64,000 nucleotides of DNA, from positions 17,360,001 to 17,424,000 of the forward strand of contig JBHGNT010000005.1 of the NCBI GenBank assembly GCA_043228905.1. Reading direction: 5' to 3'. Shown here piece by piece: positions 43,601 through 52,719 of this stretch; positions within the stretch are counted from its first letter, which is position 1; each line of letters begins with the position of its first letter. Position numbers and translations under genes: made by a program. The notes under the pieces are model-generated. The model had not been told where the DNA came from. It was given only the letters and a program-made list of their open reading frames with translations, and did not search any database. This DNA comes from Azolla caroliniana. Its lineage: Eukaryota > Polypodiophyta.

Positions 43601-46489
43601 GGCGATGTGTACCGGCTTTGATTCGTCCTTGCTTCCTAGGTTCACTTCGTCGAGCTGGGATGCTTTTACCCGTTGGGAAACGGCCATTTCCCGTTCCAAT
43701 GCTTCCTGTGCTTGCCGTAATTCCCGAATCGCATCTTTGTCTGGTTCGGCTTCGGTGTCGTCCCGCTGCGGCAAGTATGCGGCTACGGCTTCAGCTACGT
43801 CAATCTCGAAGAGTGGTACGATCTTCGGATGTTCCTCCAAGTACTGGGCTTCTTCGTCGTCTGCCAATCCTTCAAGCATGTTCACACATTCCGCATACAG
43901 CGGTGTGCATTCCTTACCGTTGCTCGTCCGTGGTTGTGTCGGTACCCGGACCTTGGCTTTTCCGCGCCGGAAGGTAATCATATTTTTTCGCCAATTTTGC
44001 TTGATGTGTGCAGTTTTCAACCATGGTCTGCCCAGCAGCAGTGAGTACGCGCCTTGCGCCTGTAGCTGCAGCACCACAGCCGAGATGTGAAATGTGTGGC
44101 CTCCTATGGTGACTTCCAATTTCCGTATTAAGCCCGTCGGCCGTACAGAGCTCGTATCCGCCATCCGTAGCCAGAACGGACATGGCTCCCATTCATGTAT
44201 ACCCAAGGCATCACACGTGCGAAGGCTTATTACGTTCACTCCGGAACCTCCATCGATTACTGTGCCGGGAAGTTCGTGCCCTTTGACAATAGCTGTGATC
44301 ACCGGACTACTAGTGTCCACCACCGTCGGTCCCTCCTCCGGATTCGAGAAGAGGACTGGTGCCGGTGGGGCTATGCCGTCTGTCATGCCCGTTTTTAGCC
44401 CTTCCGTAAATCGCGGCACGAGCTGCAAGAGTCTTCCTAACGGCAACGTGATCTGACATTCTTGCAGTGCTTGCCATGTCTCGTTTTCCGGGTGGCTACC
44501 GCCGGCACTCCCTATGGTCTTCGCCGTTTGTCGTTCCGCGTCCGCGACGTTTCTTTCATTGGCTTCCTTCACCCATTCCGTCGCCTGTTTTCGTATGGCC
44601 TCTTGTGTTTCCCATTCTTTGGCCATGCCTTTCGACCGTGTGGTTACTTGCTGTAAATCCGCCACTTCCGGAACCACCATATTAACTGCTGGTCGTTTCT
44701 CGTAGCTCTTTACCGGGCACTGGTTACTGTAGTGGCCTTCTTGCCTGCAGTAGTAGCAGTACTCTTTACGGGTATTGCTGGATTCAGCATTGCTGGTAGC
44801 CGGAGCCGGTCCCGTAGCGAGTGGTGCGTTCTGTGCTGGTTGGCTCCTTGGGGTTCCATGTTCCGGGTCCCTAGGGTGACCACCTTTCTTGAAATTACGT
44901 TTCTTATTATTCTTATGTTTATTGCGGTAGTCCGGTCGTGGTGGATCGTAAAATCGGCCGTAGTCCTCCTGGTGCCTTCGGTAACCAGGGGAATGGTCTC
45001 TGTCGTATTGCTCCTGTCGCCTGTTGGGCTCTCGATAACGGTCCGATCGCTCATACCGGTCGTAGTTATCACGCCGATTCCCGTACCGGCCATCATACTC
45101 TTGCCTGTCTCCGTACCGGACATCCTGTGCCGGTCGGTACCGGTTCTTTTGTTGCCAACGATCTTCATCTTCGTCTTGGCTGCTTCTGGGCTCGATCCGT
45201 CGGACGGGTGGTGCTTGTCGGTTTAACAGGTTATACTCGCACCGGTCCGTTGTATGACTCTTGGATTGACAAATCACACACTGAGTGCGCATGGTGCACT
45301 CTACTGCCGAGTGTCCGGCATTCAAGCAGATTGTGCATTGAATTGCCTGCCGGAACCGGAGATCTTCCTCGGTGGGTAACGCCCGTTGCAGTGTTCCCAG
45401 CGTAAGCCATGAGCTTGTCTTTTCCATTTCCCTGACCCGGTCAATGACCTGATCGATGGTGCATCCTCGAAAGTCGATCACCGTACACACCGTGCGTAAC
45501 GGTTCCCGGAGTGCGTTTAAAAATATCGTCCGTAATTCCTCCTCCGGGGGTGCACGGGCAAGCTGGCTATGCATCCGTTGGAAACGGATGACGAATTGGG
45601 GAATGCTTTCCCCTGCCTCCTGCCGGATCGTATAAAACAGGCCTACCATTGTCGTCTGGTCGACCTCCTTGTGGAAAAAATGCAAGAATTTTGCTTTTAA
45701 TTCCGCAAATGTTGTGATGGTCGCCGGGTCCTGTGACCGCCGCCATCGTGTCGCTGGTCCCTCCAACGTGACTCCGAATTCCGCTATCTTCGAGCGTTCT
45801 TCTTCCTCCGGTGTCATTCGCTGGGACGTGTGATTGGCTTCCCATGTCTGCTCGAAGTCATCCACATGCGCTTCCGCATCCGGATCATCGCGGTACTTTG
45901 AGTATTGGAACGGCATGTCGTCGTCCAGTATTAAGCCGCGGTTTAGTGGCGTTTGTTGATATTTTTCCGGTTCTTTCTCCGGTTCCACTTCCGGGACCTT
46001 TGCCGGCCCGTTCGTCGGTGTTGGTGGCTTTGCTTCTTCCACTTCCGGTGTTGGTGGGTTGACGGCTTCCGTTTGTGGTTCCGGATAGCCCTGGTTCAGC
46101 GGTTCCGGTTCTGGAGTCGGCACGGTATCCGACCCGTCGTCTTCCGGGCCGCCGGGGGTATCGTTGCTGCTCCGGTAGTTCGTGTGCACGCTGTATCCCC
46201 CTTCGGAATCCGATTCGTAGGCTGAAAATGCTTCTGCCTCGTTTTCTCCGCTTGCCAGCGCCGCCAGGAGTCGTTCGGTTTCCCGGAGACTACTTAGACT
46301 GCTACCGTCGTCCTGGTCGCGAGTTTGCCGTAACCGGAGAGATTCCTCCGCGACTCTCCGGATCTCGTTGGAGAACGAACGATCCGAGCGAATTTCCTGC
46401 GCTGCTTGCTGGAAAGTCTCACGCCGTCTTTGCCGTTCGGCGATGCGTCGAGCTCGGTCTGTAACCAAGTCGTGCGTTGGTCTAGTCAT
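40673..46489 (-). CDS. gypsy Gag-Pol polyprotein
   Basis: One uninterrupted frame of 1938 codons begins MTRPTHDLVTDR. Gag has an acidic Pro-rich region, a capsid part from about residue 190 (MPFQYSKYRDD) and three CCHC knuckles (CTICLNAGHSAVEC near 385, CVICQSKSHTTDRC just after, CYYCRQEGHYSNQC near 583). The protease is near 743 with VIDGGSGVNVI, so DGG instead of DTG/DSG. RT has FLDD near 1166 (MQVFLDDFAVYS). RNase H starts at FVDASDIAIGSAL. Integrase has an HHCC finger (HCGVAGGHY ... CDLCQRMG), WGLDFVGPF near 1598, ISDQGGHF and a late AESTNKTL Glu, ending with GPYWLTREYNGSYQ and VNGFRLKPY. The single frame means Gag and Pol are made as one chain. Confidence 0.95.
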   Translation of the reverse strand: MTRPTHDLVTDRARRIAERQRRRETFQQAAQEIRSDRSFSNEIRRVAEESLRLRQTRDQDDGSSLSSLRETERLLAALASGENEAEAFSAYESDSEGGYSVHTNYRSSNDTPGGPEDDGSDTVPTPEPEPLNQGYPEPQTEAVNPPTPEVEEAKPPTPTNGPAKVPEVEPEKEPEKYQQTPLNRGLILDDDMPFQYSKYRDDPDAEAHVDDFEQTWEANHTSQRMTPEEEERSKIAEFGVTLEGPATRWRRSQDPATITTFAELKAKFLHFFHKEVDQTTMVGLFYTIRQEAGESIPQFVIRFQRMHSQLARAPPEEELRTIFLNALREPLRTVCTVIDFRGCTIDQVIDRVREMEKTSSWLTLGTLQRALPTEEDLRFRQAIQCTICLNAGHSAVECTMRTQCVICQSKSHTTDRCEYNLLNRQAPPVRRIEPRSSQDEDEDRWQQKNRYRPAQDVRYGDRQEYDGRYGNRRDNYDRYERSDRYREPNRRQEQYDRDHSPGYRRHQEDYGRFYDPPRPDYRNKHKNNKKRNFKKGGHPRDPEHGTPRSQPAQNAPLATGPAPATSNAESSNTRKEYCYYCRQEGHYSNQCPVKSYEKRPAVNMVVPEVADLQQVTTRSKGMAKEWETQEAIRKQATEWVKEANERNVADAERQTAKTIGSAGGSHPENETWQALQECQITLPLGRLLQLVPRFTEGLKTGMTDGIAPPAPVLFSNPEEGPTVVDTSSPVITAIVKGHELPGTVIDGGSGVNVISLRTCDALGIHEWEPCPFWLRMADTSSVRPTGLIRKLEVTIGGHTFHISAVVLQLQAQGAYSLLLGRPWLKTAHIKQNWRKNMITFRRGKAKVRVPTQPRTSNGKECTPLYAECVNMLEGLADDEEAQYLEEHPKIVPLFEIDVAEAVAAYLPQRDDTEAEPDKDAIRELRQAQEALEREMAVSQRVKASQLDEVNLGSKDESKPVHIAKEMKPEDKAAMIKLLTEFRDVFAWSYEDMRGLDPQLYQHQIHLGKDAKPVAQRRYRMNPNYAAKVKEEIDKLLRVGFIRPVKKATWLSPIVVVPKKNGKIRVCVDYRKLNAATITDAFPLPFTDGVLDAVAGHEVYSFLDGFSGYNQIRMHPDDQEKTAFVTEWGVFVAEVMMFGLKTAPATFQRIIMEIFGEYIPAFMQVFLDDFAVYSRGKDHLQHLRLCLEKCRLYRLSLNPAKCIFGVSSGILLGHIVSKEGIAVDPDKVNAILGAPAPKTAKALSRFLGQIRWHSRMLRHLADLATPLHTAVHRTPFQWTDTEDKAYNALKVLLSQAPVVQPPDWSKEFHVFVDASDIAIGSALMQLTEPKWYRPVYYASRKLSQAEKNYSTTEREALGMVYSVTKFRHYLLGRKFSFHVDHSALLYLVSKASLTGKLARWTLLLQEFEFEIFHRPGIQHAVADYLSRLEFGEPGDGVADEFPDAELFRITPETAADDTVASEDKWLTNMHQFLSTGLPPEEMNQDERKRLAVQSRNFCLLQDTLYHKGADGIWRRAVRSDEKEVILREAHCGVAGGHYAGEATARKVWQSGLWWPTTLKDAVKYAKECDLCQRMGQPTEQARMPHQPVLPLEPFQKWGLDFVGPFKPPAMRTGNRYVIVATDYCTKWVEAKALRDNTASSTAKFLYENIWCRYGCPIELISDQGGHFLGQVVESLTTFYAVVHKRSTPYYPQANGLAESTNKTLQNILRKIVNENRTDWDTKLHSALWAYRTAYKTSIRTTPFRLAFGLEAVMPVEFQVPSLRIQLRERLNEKKSEEIRLAALCELEEQRLASILHMELEQRRRKAFVDRHRKGNEKMFEIGKPVLVFQTRMGKMPGKLRFRWTGPYWLTREYNGSYQIGTLAGEVLGKWVNGFRLKPYQGPMPKNPFMQLTGTTPGTCPGSVRIDPEGKDDGEPVVKTKEDTATRKENGQGPKGPTEV

Positions 46490-46540
46490 CCATTACCGTC
46501 GTTCGCTGCGAAAAAGCAGGAATCGTGGTCGCCAAAACTG

Positions 46541-46960
46541 TGTTATTCTCTTAGCCGGACAAGGCCTAACACAAGGTGTCACGGAGACACTTCACCAAAG
46601 GGTGATTACGGCATAGGATTAAGATTCAACGATTACACCGACTTACGTAGGTTACACGATTAGATTGCTTTGGTTAATTACACGCGTAAGATATAACAGT
46701 GATTACAGAACGGAAATCAAGACAGAAGTATAAACAACATAATCTCTATTAATTATCCGCTGTCATTACAATGGGGTCCGGGCCTTTAAATAGGTTTCCG
46801 GCCCGTAATACAAAACGGTGCCTCTCGCACCTATTCGGGATCCGTCCGGATCTGGAACGGCATACCGTTTCCAGTCCGTCCGTCCACACTATGCTCATTT
46901 ACAACCATATCTAATTAATTCCTTTACTCCGTATTTTGGACTCCTTGCCGGCCGGTAACA
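46541..46960 (-). repeat. 5' LTR of the intact gypsy
   Basis: It matches the 37162 LTR by eye. The internal side carries the primer site, and gag starts 52 bp further in. Confidence 0.95.
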
Positions 46961-46965
46961 AAGAG
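46961..46965. repeat. TSD AAGAG, right copy
   Basis: It is identical to 37157-37161. Confidence 0.92.
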
Positions 46966-48306
46966 AGGGAATGCACTGAGGAAACGAGAACCGAGAACCG
47001 GTCAAACCGGAATATGACCCAGTCGGTGATCCGACCCGAAAGGTAGTGGACTCAACCGGAATTGTTCGGCTGAGCCTGACACGGCCGAATGCGAATGCGG
47101 AAGAAGGCCGACCGAGCCAAAAACCGAACGACCAAGACCGATCCCAAAAAGGGCTAAGCCGGCCCAATTGGAGATCGTGGCGAGCGTATCGCAACACCGG
47201 GTCGGAGGCGGTGAACACAAAGAGGCCAAGCATGCACGAGGAGTAAGACTCGGTGGGAGACCGAGAGCAAAAGGGACCCTCCACACCTATCCTTGAGACT
47301 TCTCATCGACGTAAGACCAAAGAGACGGTGGGTGGCGGCGAGGAGTCGGAAGCCGACGCGGAGATCGGGTCTACGACGAGTGAAGGACGAAATACGACGC
47401 ACGCAATACTACCGCTCGAGGGCCAAGGGACAAGCGTGCATTCGGAGGAGCCGCAACGAATGACCGATGATGAAGGTCGAATGAAGCATTCGAGAAGCAA
47501 GCGTGGGACGAAGGACGGCGCAACGAGACGCCAAGATCGATGGAATGAGACAAGCACGATCGGCATGAACGAAGGATTGTGTCTAAGGAAACAAAGGAGG
47601 TGTGTGGAGAACGGAGGGTCACGCACCGTGAAGAGCAAACGGGGTATCCCAAAGGATGTGTGCAACCGAGCAGGCCAGGCAGACCAATAGGGTCTACCTC
47701 AGGTGAAGCGGCAACATCGAAGGTTGTGGAGGACACCGAAGACGAGAGCACCGACACGGATGTCGGGGAAGCAACGTATCTTTTCGAGAGGGTACGCGGA
47801 GCGGACCGGAGTGCGAGACGTGCGATGTGGCCGCGTAAGGGCTGAGCGACAAGCACAAGGATGATCAACGACGAAGTTCAGCACGCGACAGTGCCGAGTC
47901 GAGAAAGCGGCCAAGGCAAGATCAGCGTGGACGAAGAGCACATGGTGCGATATCCAGCAAACAGTTAAGAAGAACGAGGATTCAGTCCAAGGTCACACGC
48001 GAAAAACGAAGGAAGCCAAAGAGAGGTGTACGAAGACCGCGTTTGGCGGATCGAGCAAAGACAGTGGTTCGTAGAACTCCGTCGAGTATGGTGGATCGGA
48101 TGGTGCCGACAGTTCGAGAGCATACGACGGGTATGGTGGACCGGGAGGCTACGGTGGTCCATGTGGAAGGGATGAGCATGCTCGAAGTGGAAGACGAAGT
48201 CAGGCAAAGTTGACAAGGATGCTAAGGACTCGGTTGATCACTGAAAATCTCACCTCTTTCCCCTTCTTGGCACATACCGGTGGATGTGCGGTTTGGTGGG
48301 GGCGGA
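46966..48306 (+). other. Internal region of the LARD-like element, right of the nested gypsy
   Basis: GC-rich sequence has open frames on both strands without recognisable domains. A segment near 47275 (CACACCTATCCTTGAGACTT) repeats one near 36575. A purine tract at 48289-48305 ends it. Confidence 0.55.
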
Positions 48307-48997
48307 TGTCGTGAAGATTTTCATCCATAGGGGGAAAACCGAGCAGAGCGAGCAAAACCAGGGTGTGCAACATTGTGCACGCACATGATGTATTTGTAGA
48401 ATATTAATAAGAACAAATGCAAATTGTAAGAAATGCACCACAAGATTCCTAAAGTATAAATGTGGTGCACATCCACATGAGAGAGAGAGAGAGGTGCATA
48501 GGAGTACGAGGTGAGTAAGGGGCATAGTATTATGTGTGAGGAGTGGGAGTTAAGGCCCCAAGAATCTAAGCAAATATCCCCCTTTGAATGAAGGGGATAT
48601 TTAGTCTCTCCCTTTTGTAACGACTTTCTCTCCTTATGCTATAAAAGTAGAGGAAGGGGCACCATTGAAGGGGTTGCCTATTTTGAGTGAGAAGAGGTAT
48701 ACCACTTAGGTCGAGGGTTTCTATTCGGTTTAGGGTTTCTTCATTTCTTTCTTTACTTATCCGATTAGGGTTTACATTCTACTTAGGTTTTGAGTCCGTC
48801 CCACGCGGCCGCTGTTGTAATCGCATTGAGGCTTTCATGCCCATAATATACATAACTTCTTAAATCTTGTCTCTTTCTACTTTCTCTACCGTGTTAATCT
48901 CTTCCACTTAGCTCATACCTATCTTCCCATCTACTCCCTAGTCCAAGACCCCCGTGGTCCCGCCTTATTCTACACACACGCGCATAGTAACGCGACA
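48307..48997 (+). repeat. 3' LTR of the LARD-like element
   Basis: 691 bp, aligned along its length with 34953-35626 apart from small indels and substitutions. The next base returns to the old gypsy. Confidence 0.87.
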
Positions 48998-49444
48998 CCG
49001 TGTTGCCTGAATCATTTCTTGGCCGCTTCCGAGAGTGCCATGTGTTCCATGTCGTCGTTTGAGTCTGTGGGACTTGGTCGAACTGGCATTCTTTTGGCAT
49101 TCTTCTGATCACTCTTAATCGGTTGTGTGCGCTTAGTGCTCTATTCTCACGAAATGAGACAGACTCTGCGAGGCGGAGGTTTTGTCTCTCCATGTGTGCG
49201 CTTAGTGCTCTGTTCTTGATTCCCGCGCATGCACGTCGTGTACTATAATAGCATTCGGTTGACACGTGGTGTGCTTTTAAATAGGCTTTAATTAGCCACC
49301 AACCACACACCTTTTCAAAGTGCCTGTTCATTCATCGCCTATGCATGATGACTTCTTCTTTTTTCCCAATAATTAAGCATTAGTCCCGGTTGTCTGGTAA
49401 CACCGGCTCCTCTTGGTTGCCGACCAATTGCTTGCCGCTTCCAG
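48998..49444 (-). pseudogene. Start of the old gypsy extra ORF and pol/ORF spacer
   Basis: The minus strand encodes MEHMALSEAAKK, a stop, then FRQH at 49052-48998, continuing the broken ORF at 34952. Upstream to 49444 is the spacer between pol and this ORF, without a long A tract like that of the intact element. Confidence 0.7.
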
Positions 49445-51160
49445 TTACCGCATTGGTCTCAACTGGATGGAACGGGTTTGGTGGTATGGCCCGTAATATG
49501 GTTTAAGCCGGAACCCATTTACCCATTTGTCTAGTACTTCGCCGACAAGCGTGCCTAACTGGTAAGAACCGTTGAATTCTCGCGTGATCCAATATGGTCT
49601 GGTCCACCGGAACCGTAGCTTGCCCGGCATCTTACCCATCCGGGTTTGAAACACGAGCACCGGCTTGCCGATTCTGAACTTCTCATTGCCGTTCCGGTGC
49701 CGGTCCACGAATGCCTTTCTTCGTCGCTACTCTAGTTCCAACTGCATGACACTCGTTATCCGATGCTCTTCCAGCTCACATAGTGCCGCCAATTGGATTT
49801 TCTCTTATTCCTTTTCACTCAATCATTCCTGGAGTTGTATCCGTAAGCTCGGTACTTGAAATTCAATTGGCATCACCGCTTCTAGTTCGAATACTTACCA
49901 AAATGGTGTCGTCTTGATGCTCGTTTTATACGTCGTCCAATAAGCCCATAATGCACTGTGCAACTTCGTGTCCCAATCAGTCCATTTCTCGTTGAAGATC
50001 TTCCGGAGGATGTTCTGTAGTGTCTTGTTGGTGGAAACGGCTAGTCCATTGGCCTACGGGTAGTACAGACTATTGCGCTTGTGTACTACCGCGTAGAACG
50101 TTGTTAGACTCTCCACTACTTGACCGAGGAAGTGTCCACCCTGGTCTCTAATTAATTTGATTGGACATCTGTAATGGCACTAGATGTACTCGTAGAGAAA
50201 CTTCGTCGTTGATGCCGCAGTATTGTCTCGCAAAGCCTTGGCCTCGACCCACTTAGTGCAATAGTCTGTAGCGACAATGATGTATCTATTGCCGGTTCGC
50301 ATGGCTAGCAGCTTGAATGGTCCGACGAAGTCCAGCCCCCATTTTTTAAATGGTTCCAAGGGTAGTACCGGCTAGTGAGGCATCTGTGCTTGTTCTGTTG
50401 GTTGGCCCATTCGTTAACACAAATCACATTCCTTCGTGTATCGGACCGAATCTTTCAGCGTCGTTGGCCACCATATCCCACAACGCCATATCTTTCTTGT
50501 TGTAACTTCACCGACATAGTGTCCTCCGGCGACTCCGCAATGTGCTTCCCGTAATATGATGTCCTTTTCATCGCTCCGCACCGCTATCCGCCATATTCCA
50601 TCGGCTCCCTTGTGGTATAGGGTGTCCTGTAATAAGCAAAAATGCCGGCTTGGGACCGCCAATTGTTTCTGCTCATCTTTGTTCATCTCTTCCGGCGGTA
50701 GTCCCGTGTTTAAGAACTGATGCATGTTCGTTAGCCATTTGTCCTCGTCCTGAACTGTCATATCTGTCGTGGTTTCTGCTGTGATTTTAAACAGTTCGGC
50801 ATCCGGAAACTCATCTAGTACGTCGTCACCAGTCTCGCCGGTTTCTAACTGGCTCAAATAGTTGGCAACCGCGTGTTGTATACCCAGTCGGTGATAACTT
50901 TTGAACTCGAATTCCTATAGTAGCAATGTCCACCGGGCCAACTTACCTGTGAGGGATGCCTTAGAGACCAAGTATAAAAGTGCGGAATGGTCTACGTGAA
51001 ATGAAAATTTACGGCCCAACAAATAGTGTTGAAACTTTGTGACACTATAAATCATCCCCAAGGCCTCTCTTTCCGTTGTGGAGTAATTTCGTTCCGCTTG
51101 TGACAGTTTCTGGCTCGCATAGTATACCGGTCTGTACCACTTGGGTTCGGTCAGCTCCAT
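49445..51160 (-). pseudogene. Old gypsy pol: RNase H and integrase (broken)
   Basis: The RNase H segment (51160-50915: RPVYYASQKLSQAERNYSTT) is followed by a linker and integrase zinc finger (50857-50414: HCGVAGGHYVGE, KECDLC). A damaged core lies between 50400 and 49750 with stops, then the C-terminus (49708-49445: GKLRFRWTRPYWITREF, VNGFRLKPY). It aligns with the intact element and carries many stops. Confidence 0.88.
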
Positions 51161-51598
51161 TGTTGCCGATTAGGAACACAGTTCGCGGTCAATCCTTCGA
51201 CCTAGACCTCCAAGTGGGTGTGGAACAACGAATAGGCGTCTAAGCGTAATGCGTGGGGGAATGTTCCATGTAACCTATCAGCATATAAGGGAGACGGCTA
51301 CAACCGAATCCTTATCAAGGGTTACACTTACGTTCTTACATGCTCAGGTCTTCAAGACACACACAATGGATTAGCCGTAACTATACACAAGAATCAGAGA
51401 AGATAGAATTCTATTATGAGACGTTTCTTACATTCCCAAAATTACACGCTCCCTCTATCAGAGGTTTTCTGCCCTTTATATACGCAGGGTCTATTTAGTC
51501 GTTCACGCTTCCTGCGTGAACCGTTACATGCGTTATGATCTTATATTATTTCTTATTCCTACGCTCTTGTCCGTCGGTTACTATTCCGGCGGACAACA
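51161..51598. mobile_element. Solo LTR inside the old gypsy pol
   Basis: The 438-bp insert begins TGTTGCCGATTAGGAACAC and ends CGGCGGACAACA. Flanks are TCCAT and TGCAT, a duplication with one change. Pol resumes in register on both sides. Confidence 0.8.
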
Positions 51599-52719
51599 TG
51601 CATCAGTGCGCTGCCAATTGCTATGTCGGACGCGTCGACAAACACATGAAACTCTTTGGACCAGTCCGGGGGTTGTACTACCGGTGCTTGCGATAGTAGT
51701 ACTTTTAGCCCGCGGTAAGCGTCATCCTCTATAGCCGTCCATTGAAACGGTGTCCGGTGAACCGTAGCATGCAGCGATGTTGCAAGATAGGCCAAATACC
51801 AGAGCATTCGCCTATGCCACCGGATTTGTCCTAAGAATCTACTTAATGCTTTGGTCGTCGTTGGTGTCTGTGCCTCCAGAATTGCCCTGACTTTGTCCGG
51901 GTCTACTGATATCCTGTCCTTGTTGACAATATGGCCAAGTAGTGTACCACTAGCCACCCCAAAAACACATTTTGTCGGGTTCAAGCTTAGCCAGTACCCC
52001 CTGCATTTTTCTCAGCATAACCGGAGATGGTCCAGGTGCTCGCCTTACCGGCTATACACCGCGAAGTCGTCTAGGAACACCTGCATAAACGTTGGGATGA
52101 ACTCTCCAAATATTTCCATGATTATCCACTAAAAGGTAGTTGACGCCGTCTTGAGTCCAAACATCATCACTATGGCAACAAAAACTCCCCACTCGGTAAC
52201 GAACGTCGTCTTTTCTTGGTCATTGGGGTGCATCCGTATTTGATTGTAACCGTTGAATCCGTCTAGGAAGCTATATACCTCATGACCGGCTACTGCGTCT
52301 AGAACTCCATCTGTGAATGGAAGTGGAAAGCCATCAGTCACCGTCGCGGCATTCAGTTTCCGGTAATCGACGCACACCCAGATCTTCCCGTTCTTCTTCG
52401 GCACGACGACTATCAGACTCAACCATGTGGCTTTCTTTACCGGCCGGATAAAACCGACTCGGAGTAACTTGTCGATCTCTTCTTTTACCCTTACCGCATA
52501 ATTAGGGTTCATTTGGTAGCGCCTTTGTGCTACCTGTTTGGTGTCTTTGTTGAGATGTATCTGATGTTGATACAGTTGCGGATCCAACCCTCGCATATCC
52601 TCATAAGACCATGCAAATACGTCCCGGAATTCTTTCAATAATGTAATCATTGCCGTTTTGTTTTCCGGTGACATCTCTTGGGCAATATGTACTGGTTGTG
52701 CTTCCTCTCCAATTCCCAA
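51599..52719 (-). pseudogene. Old gypsy pol: reverse transcriptase (broken)
   Basis: The frames 52719-52129 and 51984-51559 encode YRMNPNYAV-like, KATWLSLIVVVPKKNGKIWV, HPNDQEKTTFVTEWGVFVA and then FVDASDIAIGSALM of RNase H. The catalytic-motif region near 52075 is interrupted by stops and frameshifts. Confidence 0.88.

Larger units (their letters stand above)
37162..46960 (-). mobile_element. Intact Ty3/gypsy retrotransposon with extra ORF
   Basis: The 9,799-bp element has 420-bp LTRs that look identical by eye and a perfect AAGAG duplication. A single gag-pol frame and a long extra ORF both lie on the minus strand. The primer site at the 5' LTR, complementary to AATCGTGGTCGCCA (about 46527-46536), fits the 3' end of a tRNA, possibly tRNA-Arg. 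The integrase C-terminus has the VNGFRLKPY motif and no chromodomain, placing it outside chromoviruses, perhaps near Tat/Athila or the seed-free-plant lineages. It appears to be the youngest insertion here. Confidence 0.95.
34953..48997 (+). mobile_element. Non-autonomous LTR retrotransposon (LARD-like), holding the intact gypsy
   Basis: LTRs at 34953-35626 and 48307-48997 begin TGTCGTGAAGAT and end CGACA. A primer site, TTTGGTGAACCCGACGTG, follows the left LTR, and a purine tract (GGTTTGGTGGGGGCGG) precedes the right one. Own internal sequence is only 35627-37161 and 46966-48306, about 2.9 kb, with a gag-like fragment and no pol. It interrupts the extra ORF of the old gypsy; the expected 5-bp duplication is imperfect (CACGT versus CCGTG). 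Confidence 0.85.
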
